A DNA stretch of 9,464 nucleotides, taken from Pseudomonadota bacterium. GTDB lineage: Bacteria > Pseudomonadota > Gammaproteobacteria > Burkholderiales > SHXO01. The translations under genes and the position numbers were made by a program. The notes under the pieces are model-generated. The model was not told where the DNA came from and made no database searches. It was given only the letters and a program-made list of their open reading frames with translations. The DNA lies in NCBI GenBank assembly GCA_023430065.1, contig JAEZCG010000144.1, positions 1-9,464 of the forward strand, written 5' to 3'. The number at the start of each line of letters is the position of its first letter. Position 1 is the first letter of the stretch. Positions 1 to 6,309 of the stretch are shown here, piece after piece.

Positions 1-1
1 G

Positions 2-571
2 CTCCTGCTGGCCCTCATGCCGCGCCTGGCATTCGCCCACGTGGCGCAGGGCGATATCGGCGGCGGCCTCGTATCCGGCTTCCTGCACCCGATCCTCGGC
101 CTCGATCACGTTGTCGCGATGATCGCGGTAGGCATGTGGGGCGCGCAACTCGGTGCACCGGCCATCTGGGTGCTGCCGGTGACCTTCCCCGTCGTGATGG
201 CCCTGGGCGGCGTGCTGGGCGCCTTGGGTCTGCCGATTCCCTTCATCGAGATCGGCATTGCCGCCTCGGCGATCATCCTCGGCGCGATGGTCGCGTTCGC
301 CGCCCGTCCTCCGCTGTGGGTCGCCGGCATCCTGGTGGGTCTGTTCGCCATCTTTCACGGCTATGCGCATGGCGCAGAACTGCCCGAGTCGGCCAATGCC
401 ATCGCGTTCTCGATCGGATTCGTCGTCGCCACCGGCCTGCTGCACGCGGTGGGCATTCTGTTCGGCGCGGCGAACCGCTGGAGATCCGGCGCCACCGCGC
501 TGCGCGCGGGCGGAGCGGCCATCTCCGCCGCCGGGGTGTACTTCCTCGCCGGCCATCTGACCGGCGTCTGA
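2..571 (+). CDS. HupE/UreJ family membrane protein, 5' partial
   Basis: Integral membrane protein of the HupE/UreJ family, whose members are thought to transport nickel or cobalt for hydrogenase and urease, although many paralogues handle unknown metals. The frame is open to the left edge, so the start lies outside the window. The first visible residues (LLLALMPRLAFAH) look like the end of a signal peptide that would leave His at or near the mature N-terminus. Family hallmarks are HPILGLDH followed by an AVGMWGAQLG helix (about residues 23-45 of the visible part), and HGYAHGAE in the middle. The remainder is about five more hydrophobic segments. The stop lies 22 bases before the next, related gene, so the two are probably co-transcribed. 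No hydrogenase or urease gene is visible, so the substrate cannot be named. The internal ATG at 17 is probably not the start, because it would cut the signal peptide short. Confidence 0.88.
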   Translation, partial: LLLALMPRLAFAHVAQGDIGGGLVSGFLHPILGLDHVVAMIAVGMWGAQLGAPAIWVLPVTFPVVMALGGVLGALGLPIPFIEIGIAASAIILGAMVAFAARPPLWVAGILVGLFAIFHGYAHGAELPESANAIAFSIGFVVATGLLHAVGILFGAANRWRSGATALRAGGAAISAAGVYFLAGHLTGV

Positions 572-593
572 ACATGCGCCACGGCGATCGCAT

Positions 594-1187
594 GTGAAGG
601 GGCGGTCCGTCGTGGCGGGTGCCCTCGCGCTGCATGCCGGCAGCGCCTTGGCGCACGCCGGCCTCAAGGGCATCGGCGATTTCTACGTCGGTGCGCTGCA
701 TCCGCTCAGTGCGCCCGAGCACGTCCTGGCCTTTCTCGCGCTCGGCATTCTCGCCGCCCAGCAGAATTCGCGCGGGAAATCCGCCGTGCTCACGTTCTGC
801 CTGGCGCTCGCGCTGGGCGCCACGCTCGCACTCGTGCTTCCCGCGCTGCCTGCCGTAAACGTCTTCAACCTTGCCTCGGGGCTGATCCTCGGCGGACTGG
901 TTGCCCTGTGCCGGCCCATGCCGCACGCACTGCTGGTCGCGCTCGCCATCGTCTTCGGCCTGGGCCACGGATTCGCCAACGGCATCGAGATCACGCTAAG
1001 CACGAGCGCCTGGCAGTTCATCGCCGGCATGACGATCGCGGCGCTCGCATCGATCGGCTACGTGATGATCCTCGTGGACTGGCTCCTGCGCCGACAGGCC
1101 GCATGGATCGCCATCGCGGTGCGCGTCGCCGGTAGCTGGATCACCGCCATCGGCATGCTCGTGCTCGCCGCCGGTATGCGCGGCTGA
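594..1187 (+). CDS. Second, divergent HupE/UreJ family membrane protein
   Basis: A 197-residue membrane protein paralogous to the preceding gene. The start is GTG at 594, because the nearby ATG codons at 574 and 592 run into a stop at once in their own frame. An N-terminal signal peptide (MKGRSVVAGALALHAGSALA-HA) again leaves a His near the mature end. The conserved family motif is altered: HPLSAPEH replaces HPxxGxDH (residues about 38-45), and GHGFANGIE replaces HGYAHGAE (about 124-132). Metal-binding-type His residues are kept, but one Asp has become Glu. About six hydrophobic segments follow the signal peptide. The short spacing to the upstream paralogue suggests a two-gene transport unit or a heteromeric complex, which is an inference. 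A nickel or cobalt role is known only for other family members. I see no strong Shine-Dalgarno site, which fits translational coupling to the upstream gene. Confidence 0.85.
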   Translation: MKGRSVVAGALALHAGSALAHAGLKGIGDFYVGALHPLSAPEHVLAFLALGILAAQQNSRGKSAVLTFCLALALGATLALVLPALPAVNVFNLASGLILGGLVALCRPMPHALLVALAIVFGLGHGFANGIEITLSTSAWQFIAGMTIAALASIGYVMILVDWLLRRQAAWIAIAVRVAGSWITAIGMLVLAAGMRG

Positions 1188-1286
1188 CCAGGCGCGGCTC
1201 CGGACGTTCGATCGCTTCCGCTTCGCCCGTCGAGGGAATGGCCATTGCTGCACGCAGGCTTTTCCCGTTCATCGAGGGGCTCGATC

Positions 1287-1394
1287 GTGAAGGCTGCGAA
1301 CTTCCACGGCGTCGGCGATCTTCGGCTGCAGGCCGCTTGGATGCCCTTCGGCCAGGCTCGAGGCCCCGCGCCATGCTCGATGCATCGGGAATGA
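1287..1394 (+). pseudogene. Remnant of the 5' end of a zinc-type (MDR) alcohol dehydrogenase
   Basis: From GTG 1287 the reading MKAANFHGVGDLRLQ closely resembles the N-terminus of medium-chain zinc-dependent alcohol or formaldehyde dehydrogenases, which begin MKAxxFHGxGDxRL and run 340-400 residues. A purine-rich ribosome binding site (GAGGGG, 1274-1279) lies 7 bases before this GTG. The similarity fades after about 15 codons and the frame closes at TGA 1392-1394, so no catalytic or cofactor domain exists here. In the +1 frame, RLEAPRHA followed by CIGNDL (about 1354-1398) faintly recalls the next conserved MDR stretch, which would fit a frameshifted and deleted gene, but this may be chance. 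The fragment lies in the spacer between the HupE-like pair and the DUF2243 gene. It could instead be a coincidental short ORF or a leader. Confidence 0.45.
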
Positions 1395-1419
1395 CCTCCC
1401 CGTGCGCGAAGAGATCGGG

Positions 1420-1905
1420 ATGATCGCGGCCGACGCGAACAGTCCGATCGATGCGCGCCGCACGTTGCGCGCCACGATCGTCTTGGGCATCGGCGGGATG
1501 GCGGCGGTGGACGAGATCGTCTTCCACCAGCTGCTGGCGTGGCATCACTTCTTCGACTGGTCGACGCCGGCCTTCGGGCTGTTCTCGGATGGACTGCTGC
1601 ATTCGGCCGAGCTGATTCTTCTCGTGCTCGGCTTCTTCATGTTCTCGGAATTGCGCGCCCGCCGTGCGCTCGCGCCCCGGTTTGCCTGGGCCGGCTTCTT
1701 CCTCGGCATGGGGGGCTTCCAGTTGTTCGACGGAATCGTCGATCACAAGGTCCTGCGGCTGCACCAGGTGCGCTACGTCGACAACCTGCTGCCCTACGAC
1801 CTGGCGTGGAACGGCGCCGCCCTGATGCTGCTGGCGGTCGGCTTCGCGCTCCTGCGCGCGGCGCGGGCGCAAGTTGCGCCGCTGCGGCCGGTCGCGAACG
1901 ATTAG
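1420..1905 (+). CDS. DUF2243 family predicted membrane protein
   Basis: A 161-residue, four-helix membrane protein of the uncharacterised DUF2243 family. Its signature runs throughout: IVFHQLLAWHH (about residues 33-43), a DGLLHS helix (about 57-62), LFDGIVDHKVLRLHQVRY (about 101-118) and LPYDLAWNG (about 123-131). The repeated His and Asp residues at helix ends suggest a metal or haem-related role, but no function is established. I chose ATG 1420 because GAAGAG (1408-1413) lies six bases upstream. GTG 1402 is in frame and would add six residues. The CtaG-like gene starts four bases after this stop, so the two are almost certainly co-translated. The pairing suggests a shared role in terminal-oxidase assembly or membrane copper handling, which is an inference from position only. 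Confidence 0.88.
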   Translation: MIAADANSPIDARRTLRATIVLGIGGMAAVDEIVFHQLLAWHHFFDWSTPAFGLFSDGLLHSAELILLVLGFFMFSELRARRALAPRFAWAGFFLGMGGFQLFDGIVDHKVLRLHQVRYVDNLLPYDLAWNGAALMLLAVGFALLRAARAQVAPLRPVAND

Positions 1906-1908
1906 TGC

Positions 1909-2727
1909 ATGCACCCTGAAGCGATGCATGCCGGCGTGGGAAACGGCGCCCTCCTCGGCCTTCTGGTCGTCCTTCCCATGGTCGTTCTCATCCTGTATCT
2001 GGCCGGCGCAGCGCGGACGCGACGCAGCGGCGGGTGGAGCACCTGGCGCCTGGTGAGCTTCGCGACCGGCATTGCCCTGCTCATGATCGCGGGTTCGCCG
2101 CTGATCGCCGGATGGGCACATCACGATCTGCGCGGCCACATGGTCCAGCATCTGCTGCTCGGCATGTTCGCGCCGCTCGCGCTGGTGCTCGGGGCGCCGG
2201 GCACCCTGCTTCTCAGAGAGATCCCGGCGGCCGTCGCCCGGCGCATCGTCGCCGTGCTCGACACCCCTGCAGTGCGCGGGCTCATCCATCCGCTGACTGC
2301 CGCGCTGCTCGACATCGGTGGAATGTACCTCCTGTACCTCACGCCGCTGTACGCATGGACTCTGACCGATCCGGCCCTGCATGTGCTGCTGCACGTGCAC
2401 TTCGTCGTCGCGGGATACCTCTTCACCTGGTCGATCGCCGGGCCCGATCCCGCGCCGCATCGTCCGGGGTTCGGGATTCGACTCGCCGTGCTGTTCCTGG
2501 CCACCGCTGCTCATGCCAATCTGGGCAAGATCATGTACGGCTACGCGTACCCGCGCGGCACGTCGGCCGATCTCGCCGAGATCCGTTCCGCGGCACAGTG
2601 GATGTACTATGGCGGCGACCTCGCCGAACTGCTGCTGATCGTCGCGTTCTTCGCGATGTGGTTCGGCCGCCGCCATCGGATGCAACGCACAGCCGATCGG
2701 ATCGATGCCCTCGCACAGGTAGGGTAA
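1909..2727 (+). CDS. Cytochrome c oxidase assembly factor, caa3_CtaG family
   Basis: A 272-residue polytopic membrane protein of the caa3_CtaG family (the Bacillus CtaG type, distinct from the Cox11-type CtaG). The family is needed for assembly of caa3-type oxidases and is linked to copper delivery. About seven hydrophobic helices can be seen. Family-like features are GHMVQHLLLGMFAPLALVLGAP (about residues 76-97), the His-rich helix LHVLLHVHFVVAGYLFTW (about 157-174), NLGKIMYGYAYP (about 204-215) and the late AQWMYYGGDLAELL segment (about 228-241). ATG 1909 gives full length; ATG 1924 is an in-frame alternative, and neither has a strong ribosome binding site, consistent with coupling to the DUF2243 gene four bases upstream. 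No oxidase subunit gene lies in the window, so the client is unknown. I give no symbol because ctaG names two unrelated families. Confidence 0.87.
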   Translation: MHPEAMHAGVGNGALLGLLVVLPMVVLILYLAGAARTRRSGGWSTWRLVSFATGIALLMIAGSPLIAGWAHHDLRGHMVQHLLLGMFAPLALVLGAPGTLLLREIPAAVARRIVAVLDTPAVRGLIHPLTAALLDIGGMYLLYLTPLYAWTLTDPALHVLLHVHFVVAGYLFTWSIAGPDPAPHRPGFGIRLAVLFLATAAHANLGKIMYGYAYPRGTSADLAEIRSAAQWMYYGGDLAELLLIVAFFAMWFGRRHRMQRTADRIDALAQVG

Positions 2728-2736
2728 TCTACGTCG

Positions 2737-2764
2737 TGCGTGTGCCCGTGATACAGGCACCGCA
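2737..2764 (+). other. Hairpin between the CtaG-like gene and the NTF2-like gene
   Basis: An inverted repeat of nine base pairs with one bulged T: TGCG-T-GTGCC pairs with GGCAC-CGCA around a nine-base loop. It starts ten bases after the ctaG-like stop and ends shortly before the next ribosome binding site. No T-run follows, so it is not a typical intrinsic terminator. It may be a partial terminator, an RNA-stability element or a 5'-UTR structure of the next gene. Confidence 0.35.
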
Positions 2765-2794
2765 TGGGTGGAGATGAAGCATATGGAGAGAATC

Positions 2795-3268
2795 ATGAGA
2801 AAAGCGGGACTCCTGCTCGCCGGCTGGCTCGCGGCGGCGACTTTTTCGGCCTCGACGTTTGCCGCCGGTTCCGTCGGGATGCAGGTCGAGCACCTGATCA
2901 AGCAGGCGATTTCGGAATACAACACGGCCATGGAGGAAGGCGACAGCGCCGCGTTCGTGAAGTACTTCGCCTCCAATGCCAAGTACGAGTCGCCGCTGTT
3001 CCGCTATGCGGGCCGGGATGCACTGGCTCGCCACATCGAGGGCGAGTTCAAGACCTACAAGGCGCGCTATCAGGTGAACAAGTCGATCGTGCAGGACAGT
3101 TCCGCCGCCCTGGTGCTGACCTGGACCGCGGTCGACCGTGCCTCCGGCGAGGAGACCAAGCTCGACATGGTCGGCTTGTTCGAAGTGGGATCGAGCGGCC
3201 AGTTCAGCTCGGCGGTGTTCTACTTCGATTCCGCCAAAGCCGAGGCACTGGGCAGCCTTGCAAAGTGA
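2795..3268 (+). CDS. Exported NTF2/SnoaL-like domain protein
   Basis: A 157-residue protein with a cleavable signal peptide (MRKAGLLLAGWLAAATFSASTFA, then AGS) and one NTF2-like alpha+beta fold of the SnoaL/DUF4440 type. Helix 1 is the MQVEHLIKQAISEYNTAME stretch, ending in GDSAAFVKYF with small-side-chain packing typical of the family. RYAGRDALARHIEGEF follows, and then strands LVLTWTAVDRASG and FSSAVFYF. These domains can be binding proteins or small enzymes, and I see no diagnostic catalytic residues. ATG 2795 is preferred because GGAGAG (2785-2790) sits just before it and the signal peptide then begins cleanly. In-frame starts at 2768 (GTG), 2774 and 2783 (ATG) would add a charged prefix. 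The Sel1-like gene follows ten bases after the stop, so the two probably form an operon. Its function is unknown. Confidence 0.8.
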   Translation: MRKAGLLLAGWLAAATFSASTFAAGSVGMQVEHLIKQAISEYNTAMEEGDSAAFVKYFASNAKYESPLFRYAGRDALARHIEGEFKTYKARYQVNKSIVQDSSAALVLTWTAVDRASGEETKLDMVGLFEVGSSGQFSSAVFYFDSAKAEALGSLAK

Positions 3269-3278
3269 GGAGCACGAC

Positions 3279-3746
3279 ATGAACCGACGCGATACGCATC
3301 CTCGCCTCATACCCGAGCTCGTCTTCGCCGCCGTGATCGCAGCCGGCGCACTTGCCGGGCCGGTTCACGCGGAAAAAGGCGACGCCTTCGTCTGCATGGA
3401 GGAGACGCAGGAGAAGTGTGACTACGAGAACAAGAACTTGGAGCTCTACATCAAGGGGACGGACGCCTTCGATCGGGGACGTGAGATCGGCGACCTGACG
3501 GAAGCGCGTGCCTACGCGGCGGAGCTCATGGCGCGCAACGACTTGCGGCATGGCAAGGCGCTGATGAAGCACGTCTACATGCAGTTCGGACAGGGCGTGC
3601 ACAAGGACATGGTGCAGGCCTATCGCTGGGTGGCCGCCGATGCTGCCGCCGGCGTGGAGTACAAGCGGCTGAATCTCCAGTGGGTCCTCGGCCAGATGGA
3701 GAAGCGCATGACGCCCGAGCAGCTTGCGCAGGCGAAGCAGCCCTGA
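3279..3746 (+). CDS. Exported Sel1-repeat-like small protein
   Basis: A 155-residue protein with an N-terminal signal sequence (cleavage likely after GPVHA, about residue 31) and a mostly helical mature part. The second half resembles one Sel1/TPR-like repeat: RHGKALMKHVYMQFGQGVHKD and then MVQAYRWVAADAAAGVEYK, followed by the WVLGQMEKRMTPEQLAQA tail common after Sel1 repeats. Two Cys residues (VCMEETQEKC, about residues 38-47) could form a disulfide in the periplasm. ATG 3279 is well supported by GAGGAG (3267-3272), which overlaps the upstream stop and lies six bases from the start, implying coupled translation with the NTF2-like gene. Sel1 proteins usually mediate protein-protein contacts; no specific partner can be named. 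The gene converges on the cytochrome c gene, with a hairpin in the 69-base gap. Confidence 0.78.
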   Translation: MNRRDTHPRLIPELVFAAVIAAGALAGPVHAEKGDAFVCMEETQEKCDYENKNLELYIKGTDAFDRGREIGDLTEARAYAAELMARNDLRHGKALMKHVYMQFGQGVHKDMVQAYRWVAADAAAGVEYKRLNLQWVLGQMEKRMTPEQLAQAKQP

Positions 3747-3754
3747 AAACGACC

Positions 3755-3782
3755 GGGGCGCAGTGCCTGCGCACAGCGCCCC
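3755..3782. terminator. Hairpin between convergent genes, likely terminator
   Basis: GGGGCGC-A-GTGC, loop CTGC, GCAC-A-GCGCCCC: eleven base pairs around one A/A mismatch with a four-base loop, placed in the gap between two convergent genes. Read on the - strand it is followed by GGTCGTTTTC, a short T stretch, so it probably ends the cytochrome c/dehydrogenase transcript. On the + strand no T-run follows. The strength of termination is an inference. Confidence 0.6.
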
Positions 3783-3815
3783 CGCTATCGTTCAGGAATC
3801 CGGCGGTAACGTGCG

Positions 3816-4199
3816 CTACTTCAAGCGCAGGTCTTCCTTGATGAACTTCGCGAGCTGGCCCAGTGTCTCCTCGTCGATGATGCCCTTGAACGCCGGCATG
3901 CCCTTGCCTGCCCGGCCCTCGGAGATCACCTGCACGAGCTCCGGCTCGGACAGCTTGGTGATGCGAAGGTCGGCTCCGTAGCCCCCTTCGTTCTGCCCGC
4001 CACGTCCGTCCCCCATGTGACAGGTAATGCAGCCGAACTTGTCGAACGCCGCGCGGCCACCGCCGCGGGGAACGACGATCTCGGGACGATCGCCGTATTC
4101 GGTCTGGGCGGACACCCGCAACGGGTGCAGCCCAGCGCTACCCACTACACACAGCGCGGCGCCCAGGGCCGCACCTGAAATCTTGCGAAATCCGTTCAT
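3816..4199 (-). CDS. Small periplasmic c-type cytochrome (class I-like)
   Basis: A 127-residue exported monohaem cytochrome c. The signal peptide spans about residues 1-32 (MNGFRKISGAALGAALCVVG, with cleavage near VSAQ). One haem attachment motif, CITCH, is at residues 57-61, with His61 as proximal ligand; Met101 in GKGMPAFKG is the likely sixth ligand. The C-terminal LGQLAKFIKEDL helix is typical of class I cytochromes. It lies 119 bases downstream of the PQQ dehydrogenase on the same strand, so the likely role is accepting electrons from that enzyme and passing them to the respiratory chain (inference). The second Met (4199) is taken as the start because AAGG lies nine bases before it; an in-frame ATG two codons earlier is possible. 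It is shorter than cytochrome cL/XoxG-type partners, which are usually about 170-200 residues. Confidence 0.88.
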   Translation of the reverse strand: MNGFRKISGAALGAALCVVGSAGLHPLRVSAQTEYGDRPEIVVPRGGGRAAFDKFGCITCHMGDGRGGQNEGGYGADLRITKLSEPELVQVISEGRAGKGMPAFKGIIDEETLGQLAKFIKEDLRLK

Positions 4200-4275
4200 G
4201 CACATCTACCTTGTCTGCCAGATCCGGCTCGACGGCCCCGGGGGCCACGCCGTGACCGGTCGTGAGTCCGATACA

Positions 4276-4302
4276 ACAGGGCCGGCATGTAGCCGGCCCT
4301 GT
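4276..4302 (-). other. Perfect 11-bp hairpin between dehydrogenase and cytochrome genes
   Basis: Arms ACAGGGCCGGC and GCCGGCCCTGT flank a five-base loop, 16 bases after the dehydrogenase stop. On the transcribed (-) strand it is followed only by TGTATCGG, without a proper T-run. It may therefore act as an attenuating or RNA-protecting element that sets the dehydrogenase to cytochrome ratio, rather than as a full terminator. Confidence 0.5.
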
Positions 4303-4318
4303 GCGTTGCCTGCCGCGC

Positions 4319-6139
4319 TTACTCGCCCAGCTCGAACACGTACAGCATGTTGCTCGGCACCTGCGACTTCAGTTCCGGCGTGGCGCTGACGAACCACTGG
4401 GGCCAGGCACCGCCGAGACCGACTTCGATGGCGATGTACTGCTTGCCGTCGGCCATGTAGCTGATGGGCGGGGCATTGATGGCCGAGCCCGTCTCGAACT
4501 TCCACAGCTCATCGAGCGTTTCGGCATCCAGCGCCACGACCTGACCTTCGGCGTAGCCGGCGAACACCAGGCCACCAGCCGTGGACAGCAAGCCGCCCAG
4601 CTGCGGATGCTTGGTGGTGTGCTTCTTCGCCACCTTGCCGGTGCTGACGTCGATCGCGGTAATCGAGCCCCAGATGCGGCCGCACTCCGGATCCTCGAAG
4701 GTCGAGAACGGCGCGCCGCCCAGGAACAGCTGGCGATGCTTGAACTCACCAGGAATGGCGACTTCGGTGAACGCCTTGTTGCAGCCGTCGATCGTCGGGA
4801 TGTAGTAGTAGTTGGTCTGCGGGCTGTAGGTGGTCGGCGGCCAGTTCTTGCCACCCATGTGACCCGGCTTCAGCACGCCCTCGACAGTGCCACGGCCTTT
4901 GGTCGCGGTGCCGCGGCCGGCAGCGGTGCCCGGCATGTAGGTCTGCACGTCCTTGTTCGGGTCGTAGGCCTTCGGCTTGCACTTGGCATCCAGACCGCCC
5001 GACCAGTTCAGCTCGTGCACGAACTGCGTGCACCACAGCGGCTCGCCGGTCTTGCGATCGAGTGCGTAGGCGTAGCCGTTGCGGTTGGCATGCAGCGTCG
5101 CACGCCGGAAGGCGCCGTTGATCTGCGTATCGACGAAGGTGTTCTCGGCGATCGAGTCGTAGTCGTACGGGTCGTTCGGCGTGTGCTGGAAGCCCCACTG
5201 GATCTTGCCGGTGTCCGCATCGAGCGCAATGGTCGAATCGGTCCACAGGTTGTCACCGGGACGGTAGGCGTTGTCCCAGTCCGGACCCGGGTTGGCGGTT
5301 CCCCAGATGATCAGGTTGAGTTCCGGATCGTAGGAGCCGGTGACCCAGGTGGTGCCGCCGCCGGTCTTCCACGCGCCATGCTTGTCCTTCCAGGTCTCGT
5401 GGCCAGGCTCGCCCGGGCCGGGAATGGTGTAGGTCCGCCAGCGACGCTTGCCGGTCTTGAGGTCCATTGCCTCCAGCCAGCCGCGCACGCCGTATTCGGC
5501 GCCAGCCATCCCGGTGACCACCATGTCCTTGACGATCAGCGGCGCACCGGTGATCGTCTCGCTCTTGCCGGGGTCGGCGACCTGCGCCTCCCAGACCTTG
5601 GTGCCGTCGACCTTGTTGAGCGCGATGATGCGGCCGTCGATGACAGGCGAGATCACCATGTCGCCCGCCAGCACGGCGCCACGGTTGTTGATGCCGCAGC
5701 AGGCCACCGTGGTCGCGTAGTCGGGATCGGGTGCCGGGTTGTATTGCCACACCATCTTGGGGACGCCGCCGCGCGTGTCGAGCTTGGTCACCACGCCCCA
5801 GCCGGTGGTGATGTAGAGGAAACCGTCCTCGGCGACCGGGGTGCCTTCCAGGCCGGCAAAGGGCCACTTGATGATTTCCTTGCCGCCGCCCTGCGTGCCG
5901 CCCATCGCCCAGGTGAAGGCGACTTTCAGCTTCCTGACGTTGTTCTTGTTGATCTGGCTCAGCGCGGAGTAGCGATGCGCCTCCAGATTGCCGTGGTGGT
6001 TGAGCCAGTTCCCCGGCTCCTTCTCGCTCTGCACCAGCCGATCCCAGGTGACATCGGCTGCAAAGGCCGGAATCGTGGCCAGTGCGCAGGCCAGTATCGC
6101 GCCCCCTCGTAATGCCCTTTTCACGTGCTTCGTGTTCAT
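4319..6139 (-). CDS. PQQ-dependent alcohol dehydrogenase, methanol/ethanol family, lanthanide-type
   Basis: A periplasmic quinoprotein of about 606 residues, the usual length of methanol dehydrogenase large subunits and type I ethanol dehydrogenases, without a fused haem domain. The signal peptide ends near IPAFA-ADV (about residue 27). Eight-blade propeller features run throughout. Visible active-site elements are the adjacent Cys pair in ACCGINNRG (Cys147-Cys148), Glu215 in AGAEYGVRG, the PQQ-stacking Trp265 in GGGTTW, and Asn283 in GTANPGP. PYDYD supplies catalytic Asp326 plus Asp328, two residues on. That second Asp is known from XoxF and PedH to ligate a lanthanide and is Ala or Ser in calcium enzymes, so lanthanide use is inferred. 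ATG 6139 is chosen over in-frame GTG 6169 because AGGAG lies nine bases upstream and the signal peptide starts there. The alcohol substrate cannot be told. The cytochrome c gene follows. XoxJ and PQQ synthesis genes are absent here. Confidence 0.93.
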   Translation of the reverse strand: MNTKHVKRALRGGAILACALATIPAFAADVTWDRLVQSEKEPGNWLNHHGNLEAHRYSALSQINKNNVRKLKVAFTWAMGGTQGGGKEIIKWPFAGLEGTPVAEDGFLYITTGWGVVTKLDTRGGVPKMVWQYNPAPDPDYATTVACCGINNRGAVLAGDMVISPVIDGRIIALNKVDGTKVWEAQVADPGKSETITGAPLIVKDMVVTGMAGAEYGVRGWLEAMDLKTGKRRWRTYTIPGPGEPGHETWKDKHGAWKTGGGTTWVTGSYDPELNLIIWGTANPGPDWDNAYRPGDNLWTDSTIALDADTGKIQWGFQHTPNDPYDYDSIAENTFVDTQINGAFRRATLHANRNGYAYALDRKTGEPLWCTQFVHELNWSGGLDAKCKPKAYDPNKDVQTYMPGTAAGRGTATKGRGTVEGVLKPGHMGGKNWPPTTYSPQTNYYYIPTIDGCNKAFTEVAIPGEFKHRQLFLGGAPFSTFEDPECGRIWGSITAIDVSTGKVAKKHTTKHPQLGGLLSTAGGLVFAGYAEGQVVALDAETLDELWKFETGSAINAPPISYMADGKQYIAIEVGLGGAWPQWFVSATPELKSQVPSNMLYVFELGE

Positions 6140-6207
6140 CAGCACTTGCTCCTCTTTGTCATCGGACACCTTCCCTTACCGCCGCCTCCCAGCGTACGGC
6201 GAGGTCA

Positions 6208-6236
6208 AGTGTACCGGAAGGAGCGTGCGCGTCCAG
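6208..6236 (-). promoter_or_regulatory. Candidate sigma-70 promoter for the PQQ dehydrogenase
   Basis: On the - strand, CTGGAC (6231-6236) and TACACT (6208-6213) are separated by 17 bases. This would start transcription near 6201 and give a 5' UTR of about 60 bases before ATG 6139. Each hexamer deviates from consensus at two positions. The -35 element abuts the inverted repeat at 6236-6271, which would suit activator binding. Confidence 0.4.
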
Positions 6237-6271
6237 TCCGGGGCACATCACTGGGACACATCACCCCGGAC
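6236..6271. repeat. 36-base inverted repeat with internal direct repeat, candidate operator
   Basis: Outer arms GTCCGGGG (6236-6243) and CCCCGGAC (6264-6271) are perfectly complementary. Between and overlapping them, CACATCAC occurs twice (6244-6251 and 6257-6264), 13 bases apart. The element lies between the microprotein stop and the candidate -35 box of the dehydrogenase. It could be a regulator binding site upstream of that promoter, or a hairpin at the end of the microprotein transcript; no T-run follows on either strand. Confidence 0.4.
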
Positions 6272-6309
6272 GTCTGCGGGACGGAAGCGCTGCCGTGGAC
6301 AGGCGAGTG

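Noticed and set aside
1381..1398. CIGNDL in the +1 frame as the catalytic Cys motif (CGxDLH) of the decayed zinc dehydrogenase.
   Set aside because: The match is only three or four residues and needs a frameshift plus a deletion; it is mentioned under the remnant but not called separately.
1141..2982. A 613-codon open frame on the - strand across the HupE-like, DUF2243, CtaG and NTF2-like genes.
   Set aside because: It runs antisense to four well-supported genes and across their intergenic gaps, and its composition is Arg/Glu/Gln/His-rich noise without motifs.
4262..6112. A 616-codon open frame on the + strand opposite the PQQ dehydrogenase.
   Set aside because: It mirrors a clear dehydrogenase gene codon for codon, is low-complexity and rich in Arg, Gly, Val, Ala and His, and has no recognisable domain or ribosome binding site. 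Long antisense frames are common in GC-rich coding DNA.
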